This document shows positions 49,744-61,097 of a stretch of 64,000 nt of DNA, piece by piece. The number at the start of each line of letters is the position of its first letter. Position 1 is the stretch's first letter. A program made the translations under genes and the position numbers. Origin of the DNA: Sindora glabra (Eukaryota > Streptophyta > Magnoliopsida > Fabales > Fabaceae); NCBI GenBank assembly GCA_020226215.1, contig CM035226.1:93768895-93832894 (forward strand). The letters are read 5' to 3'. The notes beneath the pieces are model-generated. The model ran no database searches, was not told where the DNA came from, and saw nothing but the letters and a program-made list of their open reading frames with translations.

Positions 49744-50224
49744 TGTTGTATTTAAAAATAAAATAATTAATTTTATTAGAAATATTATATAGATTAGCAT
49801 TAATCAATTATTGGAATATTTATTTAAGTAATTAGTTTTGTATTTTAACATTAAGCATAGAACAGATCGGGCCCTGTGTTTAATGTGTATGATTTATGAT
49901 ACGTTAGATCATGCATAAGCCCATATGGGTAGAGGTCCCAACTTACAGCCCTTTAGTGGTCAGTAATTTCCTATCACAAGTCTGACCTTAAATAGAGAGA
50001 TTAGGATTATTATTTGAACACATAGAAAAATAAGAATTCTCACTCTTCTAAATTTTTCTCTCCCTTTTCTCTCTATCTTGATAACCTAAGGGGTCAAGTA
50101 GGTTCTAATTCTACTCATTATCATTCAGATTAGTCATGGCCTCATCAAATTATACTCCAGGTACGCTCATAATTTTATTATAATTAATTTCATATTTTTG
50201 TGAGTTTAATTCATACTTCCAACA
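49744..50224 (+). repeat. 5' LTR of the complete copia element
   Basis: A TATA-like 'ccttaaatagagag' at about 49986-49999 is followed by a pyrimidine-rich leader (ctctcccttttctctc). Near the 3' end an ATG at 50136 opens a short frame (MASSNYTP) that runs into a donor-like cag/gtacgc at 50160/50161. The same arrangement is kept in the 3' LTR. Confidence 0.95.
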
Positions 50225-50226
50225 AT

Positions 50227-50237
50227 TGGTATCAGAG
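50227..50237 (+). other. Primer binding site (tRNA-Met)
   Basis: tggtatcagag, the plant copia consensus, two bases after the LTR end. It marks the start of minus-strand DNA synthesis. Confidence 0.95.
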
Positions 50238-50439
50238 GATGTTGATAGTATGAATATTTGATTACAAGTAATTTAATTAATCTTCTCCCTTTTGAAACGA
50301 TGTTTTGGTGGGACGTTAAATACCGCTAGCTCTTTGGTGACCTGTGATCAGTTCAACTCATAATTGAATAAAAATTACAGACTTAGCAAACAACCACTAA
50401 ATTTCCTTTACCTTGTCCCCATAACTTGATACTGGCCAA

Positions 50440-51010
50440 GGATGCTTAGGGATTTTCGAGCCGTCAATTCATGAGCTTTTGCAATTAGATTAAAAAAAGA
50501 AAAAGACCCTCCTCTCTGCTCCCACCAAAATCGCACGCAAAAACACGAGCTCACATCAGATGCACATACAAATTTATAATGATCAAAGCAATTGAAAGCA
50601 ATAAAAACTAATCGATCTTCTCTTTTGATTCAAATATGAAGATGAACGTACCGATTGGTATGAGTAATAAAAGAATCGTAGATAGTAGCATAAGTATCAT
50701 ATATCAAATAACACAAACAGATCACAGGGCACAATATAAGAAGGGATCAATAAATCCAAATCCGAATCGTGTCATGTCAGATTCAATTCTTGCCATAAAC
50801 GGACCTTCAATCCGATGATTTTGTCGAACTCAGAAAAGGCCTTCTCAAGGGTATTGCTATCGGTGGCCCATGCGAGACCACCAGCAAAGCAATGGTACTC
50901 AACTTCTGTAGAGGCCATTGTTGATCCGAGAGAAAACGACTAGAAACGTTGGAATCTAGGATTGAAATGTAAATAGATGAAAATAAGAAGGATTGGGGCA
51001 AAAAAAAATC
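50440..51010 (-). pseudogene. Captured 5' part of a glycine-rich RNA-binding protein gene
   Basis: On the minus strand an ATG at 50918 opens 38 codons: MASTEVEYHCFAGGLAWATD, then SNTLEKAFSEFDKIIGLK. This is the N-terminal RRM start of the plant GRP7/GRP8 family; the RNP2 motif CFVGGLAW reads CFAGGLAW. The frame ends at 50805 with AAG followed by a donor GTCCGT, and the next 300-odd bases look like intron (T-rich, no RRM continuation). The rest of the RRM and the glycine-rich tail are absent. About 90 bp upstream of the ATG look like leader sequence. The fragment lies between the primer site and gag of the copia element, antisense to it, with its intron retained, as expected if it was copied from genomic antisense sequence carried in retroelement RNA. 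Not expected to give a functional protein. How far the captured DNA extends on each side is not certain. Confidence 0.85.
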
Positions 51011-51786
51011 CTAATTGTACCTATTGATTGAAGTTTCTGCCATAGTCCTAAAATTTAATTTTTATTTATCTATTATTTTTTGGAATCCATTAAATATTTA
51101 TTTTAAATTTTACAAGAATTATGTTATGTGAGAATAAATTTATATTTATGAAATTTTGGCTTGTAAAATTTATGGATATTCTTCTCAATATTTCTGAGCT
51201 TGGTGAAAAGTCACTCTCTCTAATTATGAGTACAACTATATTTGATAAATTATTGAGTTCTTAAATTATATAATTTTATATATATATGGATACCCAAAGC
51301 TAATTATTTCACACCAATGATAGATTAGAGATACAATAAGACTATTTTTCATAAAAATACTATCCTTCAGGATATTTAGGAGCATATTGCATTGATGATG
51401 GATACATCCTATCAGTGTGATATTATTAATGTAATTTTAGGATTTAGACTTCTTAGAATAGGCATGCAGTAATTATAATATTTTCAATATTTCTTGTACC
51501 CTATCGGTATGGTTATATTGATTACATTTTTGTGTAAACTCTTGTACAAGCCAAATCTATGGTACATGTATTTTGGTTACCACTTTGTTAAATAGTTATT
51601 TAATTGATTTGTTTAATTGGGAATCTTGTGTTATAATTATGTTGTGCACGCATAATTAATAATTTCCCAATTCTATTGCATCAGTCTTAGTCTTTTAGCA
51701 ACTATTTGTGGTAAGGACTCTCAATGGAAAAAACTATAATAAATGGAGAGAGTCTTTGAACATGTACCTGACAATATCTAAGTAAA
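51011..51786 (+). other. Untranslated leader of the copia element
   Basis: AT-rich, with no conserved gag start. An ATG at 51733 opens only 11 codons (MEKTIINGESL) and the gag-like frame begins right after a stop at 51783. Confidence 0.5.
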
Positions 51787-52469
51787 ATTTGGCTTTTAGA
51801 GAACCAAAGCCGGCTAATCTATTACTTGAGTTTAGTGCTATAGATAAGACCTATTACAAACAATGGTATGAGTCAAACCAGATTTGCTTAGCAGTGATTA
51901 AGTTCACAATTAGGAAAGGAATTAGAGAGAGTATCCCAGACAAAGACACTATAGAGAAATTCAATTCAACTCGTCTAGTTTTAGTGTGTTTTGAGTCCAA
52001 TAATCTTAAAATATCTTCTAAATTTTGGTGGTTGGATTTTGGTGCAACTGTTCATGTTACAAATTCTTTAAAGGGGCCCAAGAATTGGCAGATCCCAAAT
52101 AAGAGAGAGAAGATTGTCTTAGGAGTAGCAGGTAGTAGGGTTAAGGTTCAATACATAGGATCAATTTCTTTATGTTTGTCCTCTAGACACATTATGGATC
52201 TGAATAATGTTGTCCATATGCCTTCTTCCAAAAGGAATTTGATTTCTAATTCTGTTTTAGACAATTGTGGTTATTCCTTTTGGCAAGCAAGTGGAAAGAT
52301 TGAGATTCATTGTGATTCTGCTATTATTGGTACTGCCATCTTACAAAATGATCCATATCATTTGAATTTGAATGATTATCCTATTGTATTTTCTAATGTT
52401 CCCATCAATATTGTGATTAGGCATAAACATCCTAAACTGAGTGAGAATTCTTCCATTTTGTGGGATTGA
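51787..52469 (+). pseudogene. copia gag-protease remnant
   Basis: An open stretch of 226 codons without a proper ATG start. Residues about 20-50 (YYKQWYESNQICLAVIKFTI) are the gag core. It then jumps directly to the protease: FWWLDFGATVHVTNSL has DFGA in place of the active-site DSGA/DTGA, and ends with the conserved PSSKRNLISNSVLDNCGYSF block. The zinc knuckle and much of gag are missing, so an internal deletion joins them in frame. Changes in the active site make the protease suspect. Confidence 0.85.
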
Positions 52470-53540
52470 CATTTAAGCCCTTTTTCTAGAGAGATTAGAA
52501 AGATTGGTAAAACAAAAGTACGTTGTTAACTTAAATTATCATATCTTAAAACTTTTAAGTGTGGAGTTTTAAAGTAGAGATAAGACTTGATAATCCCTAG
52601 TTAAAGGAATTGTACTAGATCAAAAGGTTACAGATTTTCTTATCCCACTCATAGTACCAAGACCATCGAGTTTAATTGGACATTTTGTGGATGACTTGAA
52701 TAGTGGGAGTTTGATACTTAGAGTTATCAATTTATGTGACAAGGCCACCATTCTGCCTATACCTATTTTGATTCCCTTACCACTAGAGGAGATGATGTTC
52801 ACAGTTCAGTTCAGATAAATAAATATCCTCATGTTGAAGAACTTGATTAGCTAGCCATTGAGTTTAGATCCATTGTAATAAAACTTATAGTATTTTGGAT
52901 TTGTACCAAGCCAATTGGATTGAACGGATGCTTGAAAAAAAAATTAAAATGGACAAGATTTCTTACGCTTCCACTATTGATAATCTTATGTATGCACTGG
53001 TTTGCATTCGTTTAAATATAGCTTTATGCTATTAGTGTTCTTAGAAGATTATCAAGTAACCCTAGGATGGATCATTGGAGAATGACCAAGATAGTAATAT
53101 GTAGTATCTTTAAGATACTATGAATCATATGTTGACTTGTAGATAATTTAATTTACTTAAAAGTATTGGTTATTCAGATTCTGATTATGCCTTGTACATA
53201 GATGATCGTAAGTCAACATCAAGATACATCTTTATAATGTTTGGAGGAGTTATTTCATGGGAAAGTGTTAAAACAAACACTCACAGCTACCTTAACAATG
53301 GAAGTAGAGTGTATCGCATATTATGAAGCCACTTGACAGGTTGTAAGGTTGAGGAAGTTGATATTTGGCCTGTAATTAGTTAATTCTATATCACGATCTC
53401 TACCAATTTTTTATTGCGATAAGGCTTCTGTTTTGTGCTTTTCTCAAAACAATAGGAATTCTAGATATATTGAACATTTTTTTTATGTTAAACTCCTATT
53501 TGTTAGAGAGAAAAAATTGCTGAATTTCATATTCACATTA
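52470..53540 (+). pseudogene. copia integrase/RT/RNase H remnants
   Basis: Fragments only. 52985-53120 matches the end of RT (LMYALVCIRLNIA, then a shifted frame with the NPRMDHW motif). 53160-53530 matches RNase H: GYSDSDYALYIDDRKSTSRY, then FGGVISWESVK, a frameshift, LTATLTMEVECIAYYEA, a stop, and the YIEHFFYVKLLFVREK block. The RNase H start keeps DSD and the DDRKST motif. Most of integrase and RT is deleted. Confidence 0.8.
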
Positions 53541-53689
53541 AACATAGCCCTAGTGGAGACATGCAAAGGATCCGTTGACCTAATGCTTACCTATAGGAGT
53601 ATTTAAAATCAAGTAACTCATATGAGTCTTGTTAAATTTTTTTTTATGAAGCCTTAGTTTAGTGGTAGTCTGAGATATGCTTATCTTAT

Positions 53690-53828
53690 TTTGTTGATAT
53701 TTATGACCAGTAATTGCTCATTTTGAAACATTGGTGATATGTTTTATACATATATATAAATCATTTGCTTCCTTATCGGATTCAATGATTTTAAGTTGTT
53801 TCTCTTATGAGCTGTGGTCAAAAGATTA

Positions 53829-53906
<78 letters not shown>

Positions 53907-54345
53907 AGTTCCTTTGGGATTATGAGATATTAATTTTTAAATCGCTTGTATCCCTATCGGATTCAGTGATTTTGTATGGTCTCATTCCACTTATGAAATC
54001 ATTGCTCAGTAACTTTATATATATATCAAGTTCTTTGGGATTATGAGACATTAATTTAACATCACTTGTCTCCCTATCAGATTCAGTGATTCTGTATGGT
54101 CTCATTCCACTTTTGTAATCGTCACTCAGTTTGGATATTGAAACATTAGTAATATGTTTTATACATATATAAATCATTTGTTTCCTTATCGGATTCAATG
54201 ATTTTAAGTTATTTCTTTTCTGAGCTATAGTTGAAAGACTAAACTTTATTATATTCCTTTCAGATTATGAGACATTATATCACTTGTCTCCCTATCGAAT
54301 TCACTGATTCTATGTGGTCTTATTCTCTGAATTAAGTTTATAGCT
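53690..54345 (+). repeat. Tandem-like repeats in the 3' region of the copia element
   Basis: The phrase 'ccctatcggattcagtgatt' or a near match occurs five times (near 53775, 53951, 54071, 54188 and 54292), with 'tatggtctcattccactt' and 'gattatgagacatta' between. A (TA)n tract of about 70 bases interrupts at 53834-53905. The units may be expanded 3' noncoding sequence. Confidence 0.75.
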
Positions 54346-54414
54346 TAATGTATAACTAATTGCTAATTATTGATGTTTATATAACTAATTCCATATAATT
54401 AATTAATGCTATCC

Positions 54415-54424
54415 AAGTGGGAGA
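54415..54424 (+). other. Polypurine tract
   Basis: aagtgggaga, one base before the 3' LTR. This is the plus-strand primer of the copia element. Confidence 0.85.
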
Positions 54425-54425
54425 T

Positions 54426-54906
54426 TGTTGTATTTAAAAATAAAATAATTAATTTTATTAGAATTATTATATGGATTAGCATTAATCAATTATTAGAATA
54501 TTTATTTAAGTAATTAGTTTTGTATTTTAACATTAAACATAGAACAGATCGGGCCTTGTGTTTAATGTGTATGATCTATGATATGTTAGATCATGCATAA
54601 GCCCATATGGGTAGAGGTCCTAATTTACAGCCCTTTAGTGGTCAGTAATTTCCTATCATAAGTTTAACCTTAAATAGAGAGATTAAGGTTATTATTTGAA
54701 CACACAGAAAAATAAGAATTCTCACTCTTCTAAATTTTTCTCTCCCTTTTCTCTCTATCTTGATAACCTAAGGGGTCAAGTAGGTTCTAATTCTACTCAT
54801 CATCATTCAGATTAGTCATGGCCTCATCAAATTATGCTCCAGGTACGCTCATAATTTTATTATAATTAATTTCATATTTTTGTGAGTTTAATTCATACTT
54901 CCAACA
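54426..54906 (+). repeat. 3' LTR of the complete copia element
   Basis: Same length and ends as the 5' LTR. The two differ at about 17 positions without any indel. Confidence 0.95.
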
Positions 54907-54911
54907 TAGAT

Positions 54912-56360
54912 TTGTTATAGTTTTTGGTATGTGCCAGTAAAACATTCAACTTTGATTAGAGTTGCAGTTTTAATACATGTAAATTATATGAATATGTTTC
55001 AATTTTGGGTACATAGTTGAAAATGTGTATAATTTATGATAATATGCAGTTTACTTTATATTTTTGTGCGTATAATTTTTATTAAATTAGTTAATCATGG
55101 ATTGAAGATAGATATATATTGATCAATGTAGTGCTAAATAAAAAACGAGACCGACAAATTCATCAATTTTGATCATGGTCAAGGGAGGGAATTTATTAGT
55201 GACTCAATAAAATACCCCTATATTAAATGTTATCATGTGAAAAGGGTGACAACCAAACAAGTAAGAAATCATTTACTTATGCAAAACATTAACCTCGAGT
55301 ATACGTGGCAGATATGGCGCGGTCATCAGAACAAAATAGCCTATTTCCAACATTCCTAAATGTCAAAAATCCATCAAAAACAACTGATTTTCAACGTTAA
55401 GCGGACGTTCATATATGCCTTGTCATAAAAAATTTTTTATGTCCTCAGGCGTTAGAAAAATATGTGATAATGTGTTAAACTTAAGCTAATGTGGCAATGT
55501 CACATCAATTTTTCTAATGTCCTAAGGTGATAAAATACTGATGTGGCATCCTAAGGTGATAAAATACTGATGTGGCACTGCCACATCAGCCAACTGGATA
55601 TGTTTCGACATGCTCAATCATTAGAAACGATTTACATGGTACTATCACATCAACCTACTTTTTCATCAAAGAATGATTTTGTTCATTATTAATACTTTAT
55701 TTACATCGGAAAGAATTTAGACGAGCAAGAAAGTAGAAGGAAAGGAAAATAGAGAAGAAAGAATTCACTTCTGTATTATTTGATAGGAGAAAAAATAAAA
55801 AAAATATTTGGAAGAGTACAAAATTGAAAAAAAATATAATGAAATGAAATGATCATAATGCCTTTTGTATAAAATATAAAGATAGTTATAATATAAATTT
55901 ATAAAATTTATTGAGAAATTATTTCGTAAATGAAAAAATTATATATAATTAATTAGTGATAAACTTTTATTAGAAAGTTAAATATTCTGAAATAGTAATT
56001 ATTATATACTTAAATTGCAATAAAAAAAAGTTCTATTTTCTTCTCAACTCTATGCACAAACTTCATTGATATATATGGACCTATAATAATGGTTTAATAA
56101 TAATTTAATATTAGTTAAGAATTGTTTAATATCTTGCAAATGGCAGAAAGATGGATAATTGACTAGTGATTTCTATTAAAAAATGCACAATATCCCAATA
56201 AATCTAGTGCATTTTAGATAATGATGAGAAATGAAAAAAGATTATAAGGAAATGTTAAATTCTAAATTTACTACATTTTTAATTTCTCTTTCCATATTTA
56301 CCACCCATGTGCTTATACTTTTGTTCACACAAAGAATTGGAAAATATTAAGGCACCATTT
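54912..56360. other. Spacer with a short tandem repeat
   Basis: At 55521-55578 a 29-bp unit beginning 'cctaaggtgataaaatactg' occurs twice, within a stretch (55440-55640) rich in 'atgtggca' and 'cacatca' words. No gene recognised. Confidence 0.5.
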
Positions 56361-56364
56361 ATAT

Positions 56365-56745
56365 TTGCACTGGCCAAACAAGTATTATACCATATGCACT
56401 AAGATATTTACTTATAAGAATAATCCAAAATTTGCATATTTTGGGTTGTTCAAACAATCATTTGTGCTTCTTCCACCTAACTATCTTCTCTACATGAGTG
56501 ACATCCAAGTTTGTAAAGTTGAAACAAATGTACGTCCAATTTTAAGCAACATTATAAAATGCTACAAAGATTACTATCTCCTAGCATTAATAAATCAAGA
56601 ATTTCCTAATAAGGTTCCCTCAAATAACATAAGGACATTTAAGTACAATTTACCCAAAATCATCAGTTCTATCTTTCCTTACAAACATTTGGCAATACGG
56701 ATATCAAAAGGCATAACCAAACACCTCACTTTGATGAGATCATGA
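56365..56745 (+). other. Open frame of 126 codons, unrecognised
   Basis: Opens with MHWPNKYYTICTKIFTYKNN. Composition is balanced enough to be noticed but the sequence resembles no family I know, and no upstream promoter is evident. It lies at the likely edge of the PIF/Harbinger element on the strand opposite to its genes, so it may be subterminal DNA read by chance. Confidence 0.2.
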
Positions 56746-56763
56746 CTAATGCACAGGCAAATG

Positions 56764-57082
56764 CAAGGATTGATCCAAGCCAATCATACTTTTAGGTAAT
56801 AATGGAGTAAAAACACCTTCAATTCATAGAAAATGTGATTAAAACCTTTTATTTTTCCAATAATGCAAAATAAAGGAGTACATGAATGGTAAATAGCAAC
56901 TACTATATGGAATATTAAAAACAAGGATTGATGGGAGGCTAACCATAGCTTTAGCCAGTGGTGGAGTAAAATCACCTACAATTCATAGAAAATGTGATTA
57001 AAACCTTTTATTTTGCTAATAATGCAAAATAAAGGAATACATGAACGGTAAATAGCAACTAATATATAGAATATTAAAGCAA
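56764..57082 (+). repeat. Tandem duplication, period 160
   Basis: Two units start at 'caaggattgat' (56764 and 56924) and share 'aattcatagaaaatgtgatt' and 'taatgcaaaataaagga'. They are about 90 percent alike by eye. Non-coding. Confidence 0.8.
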
Positions 57083-57216
57083 GTACAAAGATAAGATCCA
57101 TACAAACTATTTAACAACTGATAAGCTTATAGCATAACAATATTAAATTAGCTTACCAACAAACATATCACTAAGAAGGTGTCAGTTCATTTTGTCATCA
57201 TTAACTCAACTAACTC

Positions 57217-58249
57217 CTACATTGGCCATAAATTGATACAACATTTGTAATTGTAAATGCTATGGAGCATCAAAAACATTTGTAATTGTAAATGCTGTGG
57301 AACATCGAAAAATTGCCTTTTAGCCTTCTCATTTTCACATAAGAAGCTATAGCACTTTAATTGAAATTCTTGTGAAACTCCTGTATTCTTTAACTCTATC
57401 CACATATCTATCCTACTATAATGATAAGGTTTACTATTTTCAAGGATAAAAAAACTTCTTTTAGCTATCTAAATATGTCTGTCAGCTACCTCTCTCATTA
57501 TATCGGTCAATTTATTAATTCTTATGTTTAATCTTGCATACCCTTTCTCTATCAAATCAATCACTGGTGCCTTATGCTTAGATCCCCTTGATGATGAAGT
57601 TCTTTGCAATTGATTTGAATGAGAATACTCCTAAGATTGGTTGAATAGAGTATCTTCAGGATTAAATACATCAATATTCCTAGCAATACCATAAGTAACA
57701 AAGAACCATCAAACAGTCCCGTTCATACTATACAAAATACAACCAAAAATATGTTTGTCAAATTACATATATGAAAAGGATAAATTACATTATCACCTAT
57801 GTATATAATCTAAACTGATGAGGAATCTCATTCCCAACATAAAACACACAAATGTTAAAGGGCATCATACTTATGCTTATAGGAATAAATTCATTACCTT
57901 GCAAATCTTGTTCCACATTTTTAGTTCAACTTCAAACAATTATGTTGTTGGATTCCAAGTAACTCTACTCCATCTATGGAATGAATTATAGCACTCATTG
58001 AAGTGATCCTTCAAGATCTTCATCCTATTCTTTATATGTGACTTTTGGAAGAAAGGACCTATTATTTGCTTAAGCTCTGACTTCACAATAGCATATGCCT
58101 AGGAAGTAAAAGTGTCATCAAATTGATTCCCTTTGTGAACCTCCTTTAGTAATGTATCCAATAACATGGTGTCCATCTTAGGCATCCACTGTAATGAGTC
58201 TTTGGAAAATAGTTCTCCCCTATTGTTAGATTTCTTATTCTTCGGCATA
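57217..58249 (-). pseudogene. PIF/Harbinger ORF1 (Myb/SANT-like) remnant
   Basis: From an ATG at 58249 the minus strand reads MPKNKKSNNRG, then WMPKMDTMLLDTLLKE, VHKGNQFDDTFTS, a stop, SELKQIIGPFFQKSHIKNRM, KILKDHFNECYNSFHRW, and a TWNPTT / EVELKMWNKIC block. This is the Myb/SANT-like DNA-binding domain of the second protein of plant PIF/Harbinger elements, which helps bring the transposase to the element ends and the nucleus. The C-terminal part (KAPVIDLIEKGYARLNIRIN near 57530 and WIELKNTGVSQEFQLKCYSF at 57345-57405) is preserved. Several stops and an interruption near 57750-57880 break it. Confidence 0.8.
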
Positions 58250-58788
58250 CTTGAATTTCCAAAGTGTTATACAACCAAGCAATATGAAAAAGTATGAACT
58301 ATATATAAATATACAACACATGCATAATAGTAAACTAACCTTTAAACACATAAATGTCACAATCACTTTAAGCATAATTGAGATATTCTATTAGATATAA
58401 ATTCAAACAATGTACAATGAACAGCAATGTCCACAAGTGATATAACTCATTCATGGCAATGTGAGAAATACATTTCACGATCCTATTTATGACATAAAAA
58501 TCATAAGCATCACTTAATAAGGTACACAATCTTATTGAATAATAAAAAAAATCTATGACAAGCTCTCTTCATAATTATTCCATATTTAAATTGCTATAGT
58601 TTCTCTCAAAATGAATCTTTATCTATAGTCTTCCTCAATGTTTTATGCTTCATGGTCCTGTATATCTTCTATATTGCTATGTAACAACTCACGATCCACC
58701 TCAGTAATCAATGTGGATTAAGATTAATATCTATCAAAAAGTTATAAAAGAATAATATAGTTCTATACCACTAGCTATTATTAAAAAT

Positions 58789-59938
58789 CTTTTTTCAAAG
58801 ATCCCAAATACTCTTTCAATGACATTTCTCAATAAAGCATATCGATGATTAAATATTTCTTTTGCATTTTAAGGACCATAAGTTGTATACTCCTTCGGAT
58901 GATAATGCACACCTCTATATGGTGTGAGTAGTTGACCCTTTAAAGGGCAATCTACACCTCCTAGGTAAAATTTGCCTAGAATATATAACAATGATACAAA
59001 TTTATATCATTCCACAACCACAATGACTAATAACTTTTCATTATGAATGCCAAATCATATTAAGCTTACCTCTTGGAATTTTTAGTATATCCCTTCTCTT
59101 ATTTAAGGCATGCTTAAGAACTCTAGAGTCAGATGCAATTCCCTCCTAACCAAAGAACACATAGACGAACTTCATATTAAAAGAACATATTGCCAATACA
59201 TTTTGTATTGAATAATATTTTCTTCCTCGAAAGTGAGGAGCATCTTTCCTAGGGACTTTCATTCGTATATGTGTCCCATCTACAACTCCAACACAATCCT
59301 GTAGTGTAATTTTTCCAAAACTACATTATATATTATTACAATTTAACTTGTTCATACGAATTAAGTATTTAAACCTACATGTTTTATTAAGTTGCCTTGA
59401 AATGAGGATATAATTTATTATTATTCAATATTTGGGGAGGAACCTCTAATCTAGATAATTACATAAAGTACTCATCCTCAAGAAATATAATAACTCATAA
59501 AATGCTATGAAAATGTTGACTAATTGTCTCTCCTGATCAATAAAAGAAGAAAAATATAGTTCTATTTTTTGTCATGTGCAAAAATTTAGCAACCTATTCC
59601 TCAAGTGTAAAATACATAAAATCTTTCACTCTACTTATTGCTCTTAACTTTTCACACAAACGAAGGAAAGCATGAGGACTCATGCACACCACATTTCGAT
59701 ATTTATCAACATCTAATACGTTTTGTATCAAATGCTTTTGCATTAGATCTCTTCTAGCTCCAACATCATTAATAGGTTTATGCACAACATTTTCTTGCAG
59801 TTAGAATAAATGCATCATGTAAACAATATAGCAAATAAGTTGTACAACACACATTTAACATAGTTGGACCCATTCTTCCATAAGATCAATATTAGTTAAT
59901 GTATCTAACTTTAACTTCTCTTCATATATATCATCCAT
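58789..59938 (-). pseudogene. PIF/Harbinger DDE transposase remnant
   Basis: From an ATG at 59938 the minus strand reads MDDIYEEKLKLDTLTNIDLM, then after stops MHKPINDVGARRDLMQ and VVCMSPHAFLRLCEKL (59594-59785), SGETISQHFHSIL, DCVGVVDGTHIRMKVPRKDA, HFRGRKYY, QNVLAICSFNMKFVYVFFG, stop, ASDSRVLKHAL, a GKFYLGGVDC / LLTPYRGVHYH block and FNHRYALLRNVIERVFGIF. The D (VDGTH), D (SDSRVL) and E (VIERVFG) of the catalytic triad are all still present, but at least five stops or frame changes kill the frame. It lies 540 bp upstream of ORF1 on the same strand. Confidence 0.85.
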
Positions 59939-60023
59939 GTTATTTTCCACAATCACTTACAAATAACTTTTGATGTATAACAGTTAAATAAGTCAATGTC
60001 AAGGTCATTATGCAAACCAATAC

Positions 60024-60428
60024 TTATCTTTGGTTAAGCAAATAATAATTATAAAACACATTGATACATCTCCAGATAAAATGTGAAATATGGCAAGAGT
60101 GGAAAAAAAGTTTAATAAAATAAGGTTTTGGATAACCCACCCATATGAATGTTAAAAGTAGGGACAAAATAGATATGACTATACCTTTTGTCTCGAAAAG
60201 GAAGAGATCAGATTTTATCCTAAATTTAGGTGCACATGCCTTGGCTATCGGAAAATATGCTTTTGATGATAGTTCCCTATAATACCTTCTGTAACGAGAA
60301 ATTTGTATCAAAGAACACAATCCATCAAACTCACAAATGTAGCCTGATGAATGATATGACCATCTATGAATAAAATTACTTTTTTCTTTTGCATACTTGG
60401 ACATGAAGAAGATTAAATGGCTTTTCAT
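60024..60428 (-). other. Open frame of 134 codons, unrecognised
   Basis: Minus-strand frame opening MKSHLIFFMSKYAKEKSNF. The C-terminal third is hydrophobic and aromatic. No family recognised. It ends 86 bp upstream of the transposase start and may be the outer part of the Harbinger element. Confidence 0.2.
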
Positions 60429-60463
60429 GTTGTGTGAAAGAAGAAATAATTTTTTAACGATAT

Positions 60464-60465
<2 letters not shown>

Positions 60466-60516
<51 letters not shown>
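60466..60516. repeat. (TA)n microsatellite
   Basis: About 50 bases of alternating TA. Confidence 0.95.
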
Positions 60517-60518
<2 letters not shown>

Positions 60519-61039
60519 TTTATATATGTAATTTTTTTAGGATTATTATTTTGTGCTTGAAGGTATAGTAAATGCATATATTTATATTAATGTATAAATA
60601 ACAATATGACTGTAATAAATACATAATGTATATTTAATGAAAATAAAAATCTATGAGAAATAATGTGGTTCTCTGTGATTATTAAAAAAATGAAATAGAA
60701 GTTGATACCATTAATTAAAAAAATATATTTCATTTCTTTTTAAAAAAAATTAGAAGCCTATCCACAAATTACTTCTTAAATTTTGATTTGATGAACGTAA
60801 TTTGTCTCAGAAATAGAGAATAATTAAACACTAATATGTTATACGTTTTACTAATGGTTGAATTTAGGGGCAGCCATGATTGTTATAAGTATATTACATA
60901 TTTTTTACTAAAATTTTACTTTGCAGCCAAATATAATTATTATATACTAACTTGTACGTAAATTTAATGCAAGTTACCCACCATTATTAATTTTCACATA
61001 CATAATTGCTAGTTACATTCTTGAATGTCTATGTATATG

Positions 61040-61097
<58 letters not shown>

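Larger units (their letters stand above)
49739..54911 (+). mobile_element. Complete Ty1/copia element with 481-bp LTRs and TSD TAGAT
   Basis: The element is 49744-54906, flanked by TAGAT at 49739-49743 and 54907-54911. Both LTRs are 481 bp, start TGTTGTATTT and end CTTCCAACA. The primer site tggtatcagag (50227-50237) follows LTR 1 after two bases and a polypurine tract aagtgggaga (54415-54424) precedes LTR 2. The internal part of about 4.2 kb holds a captured host gene fragment, a gag-protease frame, scattered integrase, RT and RNase H remnants and a repeat-rich 3' region. The coding part is far too short and broken to be autonomous, so any movement would have used proteins from a relative. 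The LTRs differ at about 17 of 481 positions, mostly transitions. Confidence 0.95.

Noticed and set aside
56350..56385. ggcaccatttatatttgcac as left terminal repeat of the Harbinger element
   Set aside because: No inverse partner was found beyond 60 kb and the 3-bp flanks could not be paired.
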